DNA of 64,000 bases from Desmodus rotundus (taxonomy: Eukaryota; Chordata; Mammalia; Chiroptera; Phyllostomidae): the NCBI RefSeq assembly GCF_022682495.2, contig NC_071394.1:28678470-28742469 (forward strand). Reading direction: 5' to 3'. How positions within the stretch are numbered: position 1 is the first letter of the stretch; every line of letters starts with the position of its first letter. Shown here piece after piece: positions 11,473-23,579 of the stretch. Both the position numbers and the translations under genes were made by a program. Under the pieces are notes generated by a model. The model ran no database searches. It worked only from the letters and a program-made list of their open reading frames with translations, and had not been told where the DNA came from.

Positions 11473-12527
11473 CTGAGAAGAAAAAGATGACCAAAAGCAG
11501 TGACAGTTTTCTGCATGCACACGTGTGTTCCTTAAGAAACTGGTCCCAGAGCAGCTCCTCGCTTATCTGCCCTAACCCAGGGTATTTCGGTATTATTTGG
11601 TAACACCACGAATTCAAAAAGAAATTGTTTACCAGGATGATCCAACACCACTCTAGGGCAGTTCTCTCCAGTGAGGGAAGCCCAAACCCCTTAAGTGCAT
11701 CTTAGTTAAGATTGCCCCCCAAATATCATATCTAGAAGCTGAGGTGGGAAAAATGTTAAAGTTGTCCAAGGATTAAGTTTCGGAGGCAAAAGCTCCACTT
11801 GTTTCAACTTGAATGAAACAGCCTTGAGGCAAAACATTATCTTCTCATAGTAGAAATCTGAAAGGCCTTCCCTCCCTGGTCTCCCTTCCTTGCATTGTTT
11901 TTCCCTTTAGAGGAGTAAGCTATATCCCTTAGACTGGGGTGTTAGTGGTGACTGAGCCTGGGACGGGAGTAAAGGGGAAACTGGTCCAGACTGCTGTACG
12001 GCAGCATGCCTCACACAGGGCACAGCAGACTGGAGAAAGGCATGGAGAGCTCTTGTACACGACAAAATCTGAATTCTAAAGGGCAGTCTGATGTTCTGTA
12101 TGCAGACATGGTCCATGCAGAAAGATATTCTTCGATTTTAAACAGTGGGCCTGAACGGACCGCCATTCCTTTCCACTCGAATTACAGGCGCATCCTGAAA
12201 TTGCGCATCAGCTCTCCGATTTACGTGTTTCTTAGACGACCATCTCTGAAGACTTTTTTTTTGTTGTTCAGGATTAAGTATGCCAGTGTGTCAGAACACT
12301 TACCACATTGCTCAGCACAAAGCAAGCACCAAGCAATGTCGGCTGTTAGTTTTGTCTCCTCTCTCCCCTCTTCCACTTTCTGTGCTTAGTGTTTACAGGT
12401 GTCACTGGCCCTGCACACCAGGGAGGCACTTTCTGGAGCACTTGGAAGGAACAAGCTGAGAATTTCTCACTCAAGGGCCCATGCTGCCCTGTTTGCTAAG
12501 ACCTCTCCTAGACACAAGCTGCAGTAC
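11473..12527 (-). other. MATN2: MATN2 intron, no recognised element
   Basis: This stretch of about 1.05 kb lies between the unique segment and A domain 2. The open frame of 127 codons on the plus strand (12006-12389) has no recognisable domain. About 12270-12345 is faintly L2-like. Confidence 0.6.
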
Positions 12528-12680
12528 CTTCACATATGCCTTTCTTTAGTTTCTCACTTATCTCGCCCATTGTGCTGAAGTCTTCAGCATAGAAGAGATG
12601 CTTGTTGGTGGGTTTCGAGGCGATCTCTTGCAGTTCTTCCTCAATGGCTTTTCCTACCCCGACAGCGTACATAGTTATAC
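12528..12680 (-). CDS. MATN2: MATN2 A domain 2, C-terminal exon
   Basis: The exon encodes [18 protein letters not shown], the stretch [19 protein letters not shown] and [14 protein letters not shown]. It supplies the last beta strand and helices of the von Willebrand factor A fold. The cysteine in GICE is the usual closing cysteine, pairing with the Cys at the start of the domain. TAG acceptor, GTACTG donor, 153 bases, phase 1 on both sides. Close to human, with changes such as E to K before PTNKH. Confidence 0.96.
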
Positions 12681-14987
12681 CTAAGGGGCAGAGCAAAATA
12701 AGAACAGGTCGTTAGGGCTGTGCTCCCACGGCCTGGGAGTTGTGTGCCCTGCACCTAGCACCAGCTACAGGTTGAGTAGGGTGATTTCCGTGTTGTCCTC
12801 CCTCTATTTTTTCGCCATTTTTATTTTGGCTCTGTGAGCAAAAGACAGGGATCCAAAAGAGGAAGGTGAGGCATCTAGGTGAGGTTGGGGAGCTAGGCCT
12901 CCATCCTGTTGCTCAGCTCTGGGCAAGATTAGTTAACAAATCTTAACTTTTCCTTGAATTAGCCCTGTGGATCAAGTGGAAAAGAGCACTACCTTATGGC
13001 TTACTAAATGGGAATCTCTTCTGGGATAAGTCTAAGAAGCAGGCATTTTATGACCTGTTACCTAGTTTCTACCTCTCAAAGGTACAGGGTGTGAACTTTC
13101 AGTGACCTGGGGCAAGGTGAAGTTGCATTCTGCCCGCCCCCACCCGCCCTGGGGAAGACAAGCCTTGTGAGGAGGTGCTAAGCTAAAAAGGAGACCTTGC
13201 AGACCACTGGAAATCCCCAAAGTCAGAAACCCAAACAAACCCAAGAATCAGTGTTAGATATCAAGACACAAGAGATTGCTCCAAAGGCTCCGCTAAACAC
13301 TATTCATCACGAGACTCCCTTCCCCATATTCTTTATTCAAAAGTAAAACACTAAGACCTTAACTTGTACTTGGTTGTCAACATTTTTTCAACATGAATCT
13401 TATTCTGGCTAATTTATTACACTAGAATTTTAAAAACTACACATAAAAAAAATGGCTCTTTAAGCCAGGGGGCAAGAGTTATGCCTTGTTCTAAGTCTGT
13501 GTAAGGTCAGCAGCCAAGTTCAGCATATTTGTCCAGGAGCCCAAGTGAGTTCATGTGCAACTTCCTAAAAAGGATAATTACTATTTTAAGATTGTGTTAG
13601 CTATGCATAGGAATAATTACATTCATTAGAGGATATCACTTCAGGTACCTTTGTTCATTCAAGAACCAAACAAAGGCGTTTCTCCTACCACCTGCTTCTG
13701 GCTGACTTGTGGGAAAGTGAGGTGCGGGGAAAGTAAGGTAGATGGATCTCAGTGTGACATATACAAGGGCTACCCGCTGCCCTTGGGGGAAGATTCTCTC
13801 CCCAGCATTTTAAGAACGCGGGTTCTAGGGGCCCGTGGGTTCGGCAGGCGCTTTCATTCACAAGCTAGTTAGTCTAGACACAGAGGAACTGAGAGTGAGC
13901 AGCCACCCAGATGACAGGCGGGACGCTTGCCTGTGGCTGCTGTTCTGGGGGCCTCAGAAACAGTTGTGAATAGTGAGGGAAGCAGTAACAACCACACAGC
14001 CCCCTGCACAGAGGCCGGTGGAACGCTGATGTGAACCAGCCTCCTGTGAGAGGACTGCATTCTCCAGCGGGATCGCTGGCACTTTCGCCCCTTTGTTCAC
14101 TCACTCAGCCAGTGTTAGTCACACAGGTCCTGCGTGCCAGGCCCAGGCACCGGGTCCGTGACGTCTCGGATGAAGCCCCGGTCTGTGCACACCCTTTCCT
14201 GCCTTACAGGACCCGCTAAGGCAACCTGGCGGTTCTTAAAGACTGGGGGTTTTAAGCAAACTGCTTCACAGCCTCAAGTTTTCTCATCTCCCCAAAGAAA
14301 CCACTTTGCCTTAAGCTGTCTCTACCAATCATTCTAGGTTTGGGCTTTCCTTTTCCAGGGGCCACACTTTCCATCTCCCACAACTAAAGTAACCTCCAGT
14401 CCTCCTGCATTATACACAGGGTCAGAAACCCCTCAGAGGAGAGACTAAATTCTATTGAGCGAGGAGAGTTTAGAGTCACAACCTCCTGCAACATTTTGAT
14501 TTTCTCAAAAGCTGCTTTTGGCCTCTCGTAAACACAAGAGTATTTGCTCTCCTAAGCCTCTTGTGCTTTCAGCATTCACTAGCAGTATTGTTTTTTTTAA
14601 AAAAAGTATGAGTAAAAATTCCTCCCACCAGGAGTCTGTTTTCGCGGTGTTTGAGGACTGTGGCGCACTTACTTACCTGTGCTTAAACCGCACTGCAGGG
14701 CTGATGCTCTCCACTGGAGGTCACACCCTGGCCAGTCACGAGCAGTAGGTGGCTGCTCAGGGTGGTCTCTGTCTAGACTAAAGGCCCACTCTGCAACTTG
14801 CACATCTTGCCCGTCCCTTAACTCCCTTTAATACCTCTAGATGGCAGTTTAGTAAAGGCATACAGCGGCGGTTGACAGAGCCTTTCAGTGAGCTCAAAGA
14901 CTCAACTCCTAGGGCCAGCTGTGACCACCCAGTGAGTTTGAGAAACCTGAACCCCAGTGGTGTAAACCACACCCCAGCCCACTTTAC
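12681..14987 (-). other. MATN2: MATN2 intron within A domain 2, no recognised element
   Basis: This 2.3-kb intron splits the A domain. I recognise no well-preserved repeat or exon in it. Part near 14090-14160 has a weak L2-like look. Confidence 0.6.
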
Positions 14988-15401
14988 CATTGGCCTTGGC
15001 TTTACTGGCCCACTCGGAGACATCGTCCTGGGCCCGTCCGTCTGTGAACACGATGGCCACTCGGGGCACCCGTGTGGAGAGAGGCCTGGCCCCTTCTACT
15101 TGGGTGAAGCTTCTCTCAAACATGTGTTTCAGGGCCAGCCCCGTCATGGAGCCCTTGCCCATGTATTTCATGTGGGCCACGGCTTTTTTCATGTCCTTGG
15201 CCGAGCTGAAGTTCCTCAGGGAGAACTCTGTGCGGACCTGCGTGGAATATTGGAGAAGCCCCACTCGAGCAGCTTTGGGGGAGATCGCCAAGGAATCTAT
15301 AATTCCGGTGACAAACTGCTTCACAATCTCAAAATTATCTTCTCCGAGGCTCTTGGATCCATCAATCACAAAGACCAGGTCAATCGGGCCTTCAGAGCAT
15401 C
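14988..15401 (-). CDS. MATN2: MATN2 A domain 2, main exon
   Basis: The exon encodes 138 residues from (R)[17 protein letters not shown] to WASKAKANG. The metal-ion-dependent adhesion site is complete: DGSKS (DxSxS), the threonine in GKGSMTG and the aspartate in FTDGRAQDD. It is the ligand-binding module of the protein, flanked by the first cysteine. CAG acceptor, GTAAAG donor, 414 bases, phase 1 on both sides, with no frame damage. The family identity is clear from near-identity to matrilin-2, not merely to A domains in general. Confidence 0.97.
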
Positions 15402-15752
15402 CTGTGAGAATGAAAGGGAAGTGGGGACAGGTAACAGGTTTTACAAGATCGTGTACTCCCAAGAACAGGAGGAAGTTCTGCTCCAGTTGGAGGCATAACC
15501 ACTTGGGAGAATCGACTTTGTCCTTTAGATAACACACAGACGAGAGTGTCAGGAGAGACACACAGCAGAGGTACAAATTGTCTAGGGTCTGGGTCCGGGT
15601 CCAAACTGCACCCCGGGGCCCTGACAGCAGGTCTGGGAGGGACTGTGTATGAAGTGCACCCAAGGGTCTGACAGCACCCAGCAGATTCCTGTAACGTCAC
15701 TCTAGCACCTCAGTGCTGGCATCCTGACAGAGAATGGAGAAGGAAATTCTTT

Positions 15753-16405
15753 TGTTTGTTTGTTTGTGTATGGAGCTTTATACATATTTTTTATTGAATT
15801 TATTGGGATGACATTGGTTAATAAAACCATAAAGCTTTCAAGTGTAAGCTCTGTAACACATCTGCACAGTGCATTGTGTGCTCACCACCCAAAGTCAAGT
15901 CTCCTCCTACCACCCTTTGTTCCCCTTTGCCCTTTGCCCTCTCCCCCTACCCCTTCCTCTCTGGCAATCACCGTACCATTGTCCGCATCTATCTGATTTC
16001 TTTTCCTTCTTGTTAATCCCTTCACCTTTTTCACCCAGTCCCCCAACCTCCCTCCCCTCTGACAGCTGTCAGTCTGTTCTCTGCTGATAAGATTCTGTTT
16101 CTGTTTTGTTTGTTAGTGTATTTTGCTCACTAGAGTCCACATATAAGTGGGATCATATGTATTTGTCTTTCTCTGACTGGCTTATTTGCACTTAGCATAG
16201 TGTTCTCCAGGTCCATCCATGCTGTTGCACTGGACAGACCTTCCTTTTCATGGCTAAGTAATATTCCATTGTGTAAATATACTGCAACTTCTTAATCCCC
16301 TTACCTATTGATGGGCACTTGGGCTGTTTCCAGATCTTGGCTATTGTAAATAACGCTGCTATGAACACACAGGTGCTTATATTTTTTCAAATTAGTGTTT
16401 CAGGT
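15753..16405 (-). mobile_element. 5'-truncated L1, bat-lineage, with 17-bp target duplication
   Basis: The element shows antisense L1 on the plus strand: 'attgaatttattgggatgac' near its 3' end and 'aatattccattgtg' towards the 5' truncation. The A-rich tail reads as T-rich TTTG repeats at 15751-15775. The same 17-mer (tggagaaggaaattctt) flanks it at 15735-15751/52 and 16406-16422, the mark of target-primed reverse transcription. It is in the same orientation as MATN2, about 350 bases upstream of the A domain 2 exon. No intact ORF2 remains. Confidence 0.88.
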
Positions 16406-17859
16406 TGGAGAAGGAAATTCTTAAAATTCAGCCCAGCCACTACCTTTTGCAGAGAGCTTTCCTAGAAACCCAGCTTGTATTAGGTACCCTCTGTGTACCC
16501 CTCACACTACAAACTTTTCCAACAAAACTTTGCTTTTTGAACATCTGCTTCACACAGGGCAGCAGGCACAGCAGGATGCAATAGTGACCCAGACAAAATT
16601 CCGACACCAAGTGCTTATCATCCGGTGCACTCTATGCACCGTGCAATAGCTGAGTCTGTACGGGTCTCCTCCTCAGTCTGCCGGTTCCTCCACATCAGGG
16701 GCCATATCCCATTCACTTCCGTACCACCCCCAAACCTGGTACACAAGAGGTGTTCAATAAAGGCTTATAGACAGAATAAAGGAAGTGGTGCCCATTGGGT
16801 GGTGCCCCTTGGGTAGCACACCTGTAAGTACCCTACTGACCTATTACAACGTAAACATGAATCACCACTGGGAGTTCTTTCTCCACACAAAAGCTTTCCG
16901 GGCAGCTCAGATGGTTGACAGTAAGAGCTTTATGCAAATACTTAAGCAATCTGGGTATAGAGAGACTTTCTGTTCCGTAGGGCTACATAAGACATTTACA
17001 GATCCCAAACGGATGACCTCATAACATTCTCTTTTATATATCAAGCAGCTGTCTAATCTTCGAAAGTGAAGCACGGCAATAGAAGCAAGTAAAGGCACAT
17101 ACATGCAGAAACATTTCTATGCCTGGCCTAAATAAAATGCTAATGGGTATATGTGTGTGCATGTGTATGTTGGGGGGGTTGGGTTCCTCTCCTTCTCCAT
17201 TAAGTGCTTGTCCTCATTACTCAACTTACTGATTCTTTATTAGTGAAAGAAGAATAGGCCAATTCAGAGTTCCATTTACAAAGTCTGTTCCTGAATCAAC
17301 CAAAAAACAACAACAAAAACGTCAGGTGAATGCATGTGGATCTGTAGTGGATTTCAGAAATACTGGAATAATTTTATAGCCATGAATAATTTTATAGCCA
17401 TGAGTCTGTTTTTTCCTCTTCCTCATACGTTCTTTTCTTACAGAACAAAGCCAGCCCATGCAGGCTCCACGTACAGAGGGGCACACAGGAAACAAGGATG
17501 CTAGGTGAAGTGCAAGGACATTGGGATGAGGGGGCCAGACTTCTGCTTTCCCACCTAGGAACAATGCAGCCCCACCTGCTGGCTACTTCTTTGCAAGAGG
17601 GTCACCCCAACTTTCCTTGGGCATTTTCTTGTTGGCAGTCAAGTCAATTGATTGGCTTTCAGGATTTAATCTTCACCGAGTTCCAGAATTTCAGGGTTGA
17701 ATAAGACCTTTAAAGGTCATCTAGTGCAGTGCCCCCTGTTGCTTACACCTTTACAATATCCCTACCCAGCTGCTGTTCGGCCTGGGCCTGAACACCTCTC
17801 CTGACGAGGAACATGTCACCTCGCCCCTGAAGCCCCATCTTTGGGCAGCTCTGCCGTTG

Positions 17860-18050
17860 ATGATGACAACAGCTGTCATTTGTCAAGCACTTAGAATGTG
17901 CCAGCACTGGGCTGAGCACCTTTAAATATGTCATCTTATTTATTTCTCATACTATAGATGAAAAAGCTGAGACTCAGAGAATTTAAATACATAATCTGTC
18001 CAAGTATGGATGGGGATTTAAATCCAGATCTGTCGGACTCCAAGCTCATG
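17860..18050. repeat. MIR SINE remnant
   Basis: MIR-like phrases 'tgccagcactgggctgagca', 'tatgtcatcttatttatttc' and 'gaaaaagctgagactcagag' occur in the expected order. Old and diverged. Confidence 0.65.
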
Positions 18051-18309
18051 ATCTTAACAAGTCCATCACACAGCTTCCCTAAGAGAATTTCTTTGTCCTC
18101 TACCTGAGCTGTACAGCAGCTTCTTGCCAGCTTCCTTTCCTTCCCTGGGGCAGGGGGCAGGTCACAGAAATCATGAAGGAGGTGACAGTCACTTCGGTAA
18201 TTGAATGGTATCTCAAGTCTTTTTTTCTAGAAAGACCCCAGTTTCCTCCTTTATTTTTCACTTGACATCATACTGAACTTCCTCACCATGGTGCTTTCTA
18301 AATTTTGTC

Positions 18310-18960
18310 TCCATGCCTTTTCTTAATTTTTTCTATAAAATAATGCATATGGAACAAAATTCAAACATTATAAAAGAGTATATGGGTGTGTGTGTCTGTT
18401 GCTCTCTCTATGTATATATGTGTGTGTATACATGTGTCTGTTGCTCTCCCTATGTATATATGTATATACATGTGTGTACACATATACACTCACATGTACA
18501 TATACAATGTATATCAGAGGGAGCCTCTTCCAAAATATATCAATAGTAATACACTGTAAAAACCATTCAGTACCATTTTTTTCACCTAAAACATCTTGAG
18601 GATATTTTAGGTGAACAAAACATCTTGAGGATATCTACAGCTGCTTCAGTCTTTTAAACAGCTGTATAGTATTCTACTGTATAGCTGCACCGTAATTTAC
18701 CTAAGCAGTCTCTTATGGATGGAGATTTACCTTGTTCCAGTTTTTTGCTGATACAAATAATACTGCACAAAATGTTCTTTCATATATATAGTTTTGGGAA
18801 TACATGCACATATTGGCAGGATAAACTCCTACAAGTTGAATTGCCTTTAAAATATTGCCAGATTGCCCTTCTGAATGTTCTACCAATTCAGACACTTAGT
18901 GATAAACTTGCAATTACCTATTACAATACACCTTTGCCAACATAAAGGATCATCAACTCT
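18310..18960 (-). mobile_element. Old L1 3' region with embedded microsatellite
   Basis: L1M-type antisense phrases are present ('gtattctactgtatagctgc', 'ttgccagattgcccttctga'). At 18380-18520 there is a TG/TA-rich microsatellite containing a 42-base imperfect tandem duplication ('tgtgtctgttgctctc' at 18391 and 18433). Confidence 0.6.
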
Positions 18961-19413
18961 TTGATCTCTGATAACTAATAGGTTAAAAAAAAAAGGTATC
19001 ATAGCTTTAATCTCTTACTATACATTTTCCCTGTTTTGTTTCTATGGCATTTATGTTTCATGTCATGTTTAGAAAGGCCTTCTCTAATCTGAGATTATAA
19101 AATAGTCCTCTCAATTTTTTCCCTGCTGCTTTAGCAGTTTCATTTTTGCAGGATTAAAGCTTTGCTCCAGCCCCCTCTTCCTGAAGTGCAGGGCTCAGAG
19201 CTGAGTGTAATTCTCCAGCACAGAGTTCAGCACAGGTCTCAAAAGATTTCCCACAAGTGCTGAGTTCTGCTCCCTTCCCCACTCTCTGTTCATGCACACG
19301 CATTTATATTTTACAAGGGAAGCAGAGGTGGGGAACTTGTTCCCTGAAAAGAGTCCAAAAAGCGGATACTCCCAAACCAAATTAAAGTAGAAAGCCAAGT
19401 TCAGATCACTTAC

Positions 19414-19536
19414 TCTTGCACCGTCTTCCATCCTCCGCTAGAACAAATCCCTCTGAGCATTTGCAGATGTAGGAATTGCCACGATTAACACAAATGTGTT
19501 CGCAGCCATGGTGGGCCGATTTGCAGACATCCTTCC
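19414..19536 (-). CDS. MATN2: MATN2 EGF-like module 10
   Basis: The exon encodes (R)[16 protein letters not shown], then [17 protein letters not shown] and EDGRRCK. All six cysteines are in EGF spacing, and CVNxxxxYxCxC fits the Asx-hydroxylation consensus. CTCAG acceptor, GTAAGT donor, 123 bases. As the last EGF it joins directly to A domain 2. Its start, KDVC, is shared with EGF9 and not with EGF2 to EGF7, which suggests EGF9 and EGF10 arose by a local duplication. Confidence 0.96.
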
Positions 19537-21721
19537 CTGAGGAAAACGTGGAGTTGAGCAATCCCATCAGTGCAGAAATGAGCTGGCCTGAGCAGTCATG
19601 TCAGGAGAGATCGAGGAAGTAATCCATTTTGTAGAACTCCACGTGTTCAAACCTCCTTTAAAGCAGCCCCCTTTCAGTCTAGTCCTCGGGGCAGGGCATG
19701 GTGAGGGGAACACCCGGAAGGCTGTCACTCCCTCAAACCTGAATGGTACATGGGGGATTGCTGTCCTGAATTTATCACCAATTTTTCAAATTGTTCCACC
19801 TGCAATGGCTTTTGAATTTCCCAAACTACTGATTTTTGTCCATAGACATCCCCAACACTCCTGTTTTAATGAGCACGTCTCATGTGTGAAGTACATGCGG
19901 TAACAGCCCTTTAATCTTTACAGCATCCTGTGGTAAGGGGAAGGCAGGACTAATTATAGTCAATTTACAAGTGAAACAACTCAAAAAGTTTCACCGAGTT
20001 GCCCAGAGTTGCTAGCAGACGAGGCATGTCCTCTCCTGAGTACTCCTCCTCTATGGCATGAAAGCCTATGGTTCTTTTCTCTCATTAGCTCCCTAAAAGG
20101 GGGAGTTTCCTACAACATTTCAATCGGTGTGCAACCAATCCCTCCAGAAAGTGGGAATGCAGGGATTTGATTTAGCAATTAAATCCCAGGGGTAGCAGTG
20201 GTACCTATTAAGCAACAAGCGTGTTGAATGAATAAATGGTACGTGTATGTACACTTGCATGTATGGAAATAGAAAAGAAATCATGAACAGGTGGCTTGGG
20301 CAGATGCAATGGCAGCATTGTGGACAGGGTCTCCGCAGAAGGGGCATTGCTGTGTGAAGGCCAAACACAGGGATCGTGCAGGGAGCCCTGCAGGTTGAGG
20401 CCAGGGTCCCACAGGCATCCAGGAGTCAGCTGTTCCTGCTAAAGTCAGCTGTTCCTGCTCTCATTGTCCACCTTTTTCCCGGTGGTCATTGGACAATGAC
20501 CGCAGTGAGTTCCCTCTCACCCAGCTTTGCTGACACATGGAGTGGCCCCAGTTATCTCAAAGGAGCCCGGGAGGAAATTCCCCCAAGTCAGCCTCAAGGA
20601 AGATGACTTCATTTTGCCTTAAATAAAACAGGGCCATTCTGCTCACTGGACTAGAGTATCACAAAAGCAGGTTGATAGTGCTCAACCCCCCAAAACAGGG
20701 ATTAACAGCTCAGAGTATCTCAGTGGAGAAAAATGCTTGCCTTGTGCTCTTCTGAAGCCCACATCACTGAGCGAGCGTGTCTGTGTCTCTGACTTTGGGT
20801 GCTGTGATGGTTACGTTTATGTGCTATGGTGTCAGCTGTTAGGTCAAATGGTCTGGATGTTGCCATGAAGGTCATTTTTCAGATGAGATTAACATTGGAG
20901 TCGGTAAAGCAGAATATCTTCCATAATGTGGGTGGACCTCACCTAATCAGTAGAAGGCTTTAAGAAAAAAAAGACTGAGGTTCCTCCGAAGAAGACAGAA
21001 TCCTCCCAGCAGACTGCCTTTGGATTAGAGCTGCAACATCAGCTCTTCCATGCATCTCAAGGCTGCTGGCCTACCTGCAGATGTCAGACTTGCCAACCCC
21101 CATAATCATGTTCTATCTGTCCATCCATCCATCACATATATACATCTATATATATATGTATACTATATATGTGTATATACATATACACACACCCACACAT
21201 CTTATTGGTGCTGTTTCTCTGGAGAACCTTGAGTAATATGCCTTCAAAGCACACTCTCAGAGCCTGATCTGTGTGATAAATAAAAGCAAATGACGGCATG
21301 GATAAGTAAAACCCACAGAAGATCCCTTTAGCGCTTCTCGCAACCTCTACGCGTACTTATAAGAGCTTCCAAGAAAAAAAAAGCCCTGTAGCCATCCTCT
21401 AGTCCCCATAGAGATTGCTCGCAGAGATTCTAGTTCAGTCCCATGACCAGCCGGGCACTGTCCACACAACCCTCGTGGAGAGGGCCAGCAGCTGGGGGAA
21501 ATGAAAAGAAGCACAGAGCCTGGCAACTCAGGACCTTGACCTAGAGATCCCTAACAACTAAGGGTCTACTGTACTGATTGCTAGCAAGACCCTTCAGAGC
21601 GCCCAAGGCAGGAAGTTGTCATTGTGACACTGATTGCGAAGGGAGACTTTAAAGATTAAGTGGAGTTATATAACCAAGGCCCACAGATGCACCAGTGCAT
21701 CTCTAGCTGGAAGTCACTTAC
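19537..21721 (-). other. MATN2: MATN2 intron between EGF9 and EGF10
   Basis: It contains a MIR-like piece (about 19870-20030), a hairpin-forming inverted repeat (20461-20499) and an LTR fragment (20795-21240). The rest is unassigned. Confidence 0.65.
20795..21240 (+). mobile_element. ERVL-type solo LTR (MLT2-like) with TA microsatellite
   Basis: It begins 'tgtgatggttacgttt' and ends 'ctggagaaccttgagtaata', as in a widespread mammalian LTR group; inner phrases 'gatgagattaacattggagtc' and 'gtgggtggacctcacctaat' agree. Only LTR sequence is present, with no viral coding region. A TATATA and CACA microsatellite lies at about 21120-21195. Confidence 0.65.
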
Positions 21722-21844
21722 TCTTGCAGCGTTTCCCATCCTCAGCGAGCCGGAACCCCTCCAAGCACTTGCAGACGTAAGACTCGCCACTGTTCACACA
21801 AATGTGTTCACAGCCATGGTCCACTGCTTGGCAGATGTCTTTCC
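21722..21844 (-). CDS. MATN2: MATN2 EGF-like module 9
   Basis: The exon encodes (R)[36 protein letters not shown] and KRCK. Six EGF cysteines and the Asx-hydroxylation pattern are intact. CCAG acceptor, GTAAGT donor, 123 bases, phase 1 on both sides. Confidence 0.96.
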
Positions 21845-23090
21845 CTGGAGACAGCGAGCAAATTAAAACATTTCATTAACATGAAGTTTCCCTGCGGCTT
21901 CCCCTCGCAGGGTCCATTCGACCCCAGAATCCAGAGTCTTTGAGCTCGGGGACCCGTGGGGAAGGAGGTGAAACAGGCTGCAGGTCAGTGGCTGTGACTC
22001 GGGCTAACTCTCTAAACCCTCCTCACCACCATCCCCATCCTCATTCACTAGCATCTAATTCAGTGTCTCATGGAAATGCCATCCATCACCAGCTTTCTGC
22101 AGATGTAGTTTCTGATGTCAGAAGGGAAACATTTTTGGTATGATTGCTTAGAAAATTAAACCTCAGTTTAGATTAGCAGCACTGAAAACTAATTTTGGCT
22201 CTGTCCCTGACATATTATGCAACTTGGGAGAATTACCTAACCCTTTGGAACCTTACCTTTCCTGTCTGAATAATGAGAGTAATAATCCCAGCTACCCATT
22301 TCTGTAAACATGAGTTGCCCTTCGGGAAGTGCGTTGAGAAGCTTGGGAAACAGTGACTGACAGGGATGGCAATCACTTGCTCAGGGGCACGCACTCGCCT
22401 TTGATTATGCAGAGACATGTCTTGGCCCCATCTGAAGGCTTTGCTTTCTGAGGTATAAGAATGGCCTCATCATAACATGGTGTCTAGGAGGGATTTGTGC
22501 TCCCAGGAACAACAATATTATTAGAAATAAAGAAACAAAGGCTCAGAAAAGTTAAGCAACTTGCCCAACTAATAAATGGCAGAGATAGAAGTTGACCGAA
22601 TCTTAGGTTTCCACTAACCCATGCTACTAAGCCGCTGCTTCTTGCCACAGGGCACAAATGAGCAACTTCAGCTGTAGCTCCGGCAGTGACTTTTTGCATT
22701 TGTGCATTTGTTTGCTTTATTTTTAATGGACTTAATTGTTCAGCACAGTTTTAGATTCACAGAAAAGTTAAAAGGATAGCACAGAGAGTTCCCACAAACC
22801 CCACACCCAGTTTCCCCTATAACATTTTCCATTAGTGTAATACATGTTATAATTAATGGACCAAGATTGATACATCAACTAATATCCACCAAAGCCCACA
22901 GTTTGCTTGCAGTTCCTTCATTTTTACCTCCTGGCATTTTTCTGATCCAGGATCCCATCCAGAATTCACATTACACTTGGTGGTCATGTGGCACTGAACT
23001 TGGGGGTAGCTGACTACACAGAGATGGGGCTGGTGGACTTCACGTAGTGGACAGGCACACTGACGTGAGCCAGCGCCAGTGAAAACTTAC
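21845..23090 (-). other. MATN2: MATN2 intron between EGF8 and EGF9
   Basis: MIR-like pieces lie at about 22200-22320 and 22520-22590. About 22690-22990 is an old L1 fragment ('cacagaaaagttaaaaggat', 'aatatccaccaaagcccac'). No further element is clear. Confidence 0.6.
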
Positions 23091-23213
23091 TTCTGCAGGT
23101 TTTTCCGTCTTCCCGGAGTATATACCCTTCAAAGCACCGGCACTCAAAAGTGTCTTCACGGCTCACACACGAATGTTCGCAGCCATGGTCCCCCCAGGCA
23201 CAGGCATCCAATT
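23091..23213 (-). CDS. MATN2: MATN2 EGF-like module 8
   Basis: The exon encodes (K)[35 protein letters not shown] and GKTCR. Six cysteines are in place. Unlike the other EGFs read here, the third-cysteine motif is [12 protein letters not shown] with Ser where the hydroxylated Asn or Asp normally sits; human EGF8 as remembered also has Ser. CTCAG acceptor, GTAAGT donor, 123 bases. Confidence 0.96.
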
Positions 23214-23579
23214 CTGAGCACCGAAGTGGAATTAGAGAAAAAGAAGGAAAGCATTCAGACACCCGTGACTTATTCAATCTCAAACGGCATTTCAGACACC
23301 CTAAATTAAAACAGTATCTAATTCCATAGTGCACACTTCAAAATAGAAAGCACATCTATAATAAAAAATTCTTAATATACAAAGAGCACATAAATTAAAC
23401 AGTATCATGTTCTTCATAGGAAAAATGAACAAAAGACCTGAAAAGACAGTTTACAAAAGGAGAGATACAAGTGACCTATACATATTAGAAAATAAGTTCA
23501 ACTTCATTGGTTATCATATAATGTAGGTAACTTATCTACATATCTACTTAGCTATGCAAGTATGCATCACCTTAGGTAA

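Larger units (their letters stand above)
15402..19413 (-). other. MATN2: MATN2 intron between EGF10 and A domain 2
   Basis: A 4-kb intron that contains a truncated L1 with clean target duplications (15753-16405), a short L2-like end near 16740, an 18-bp tandem duplication at 17367-17402, a MIR (about 17860-18050) and an old L1 3' part with a TG/TA microsatellite (about 18310-18960). Confidence 0.75.

Noticed and set aside
14872..15532. Plus-strand frames of 180 to 208 codons
   Set aside because: They are the antisense shadow of the MATN2 A domain 2 exon, which is read clearly on the minus strand.
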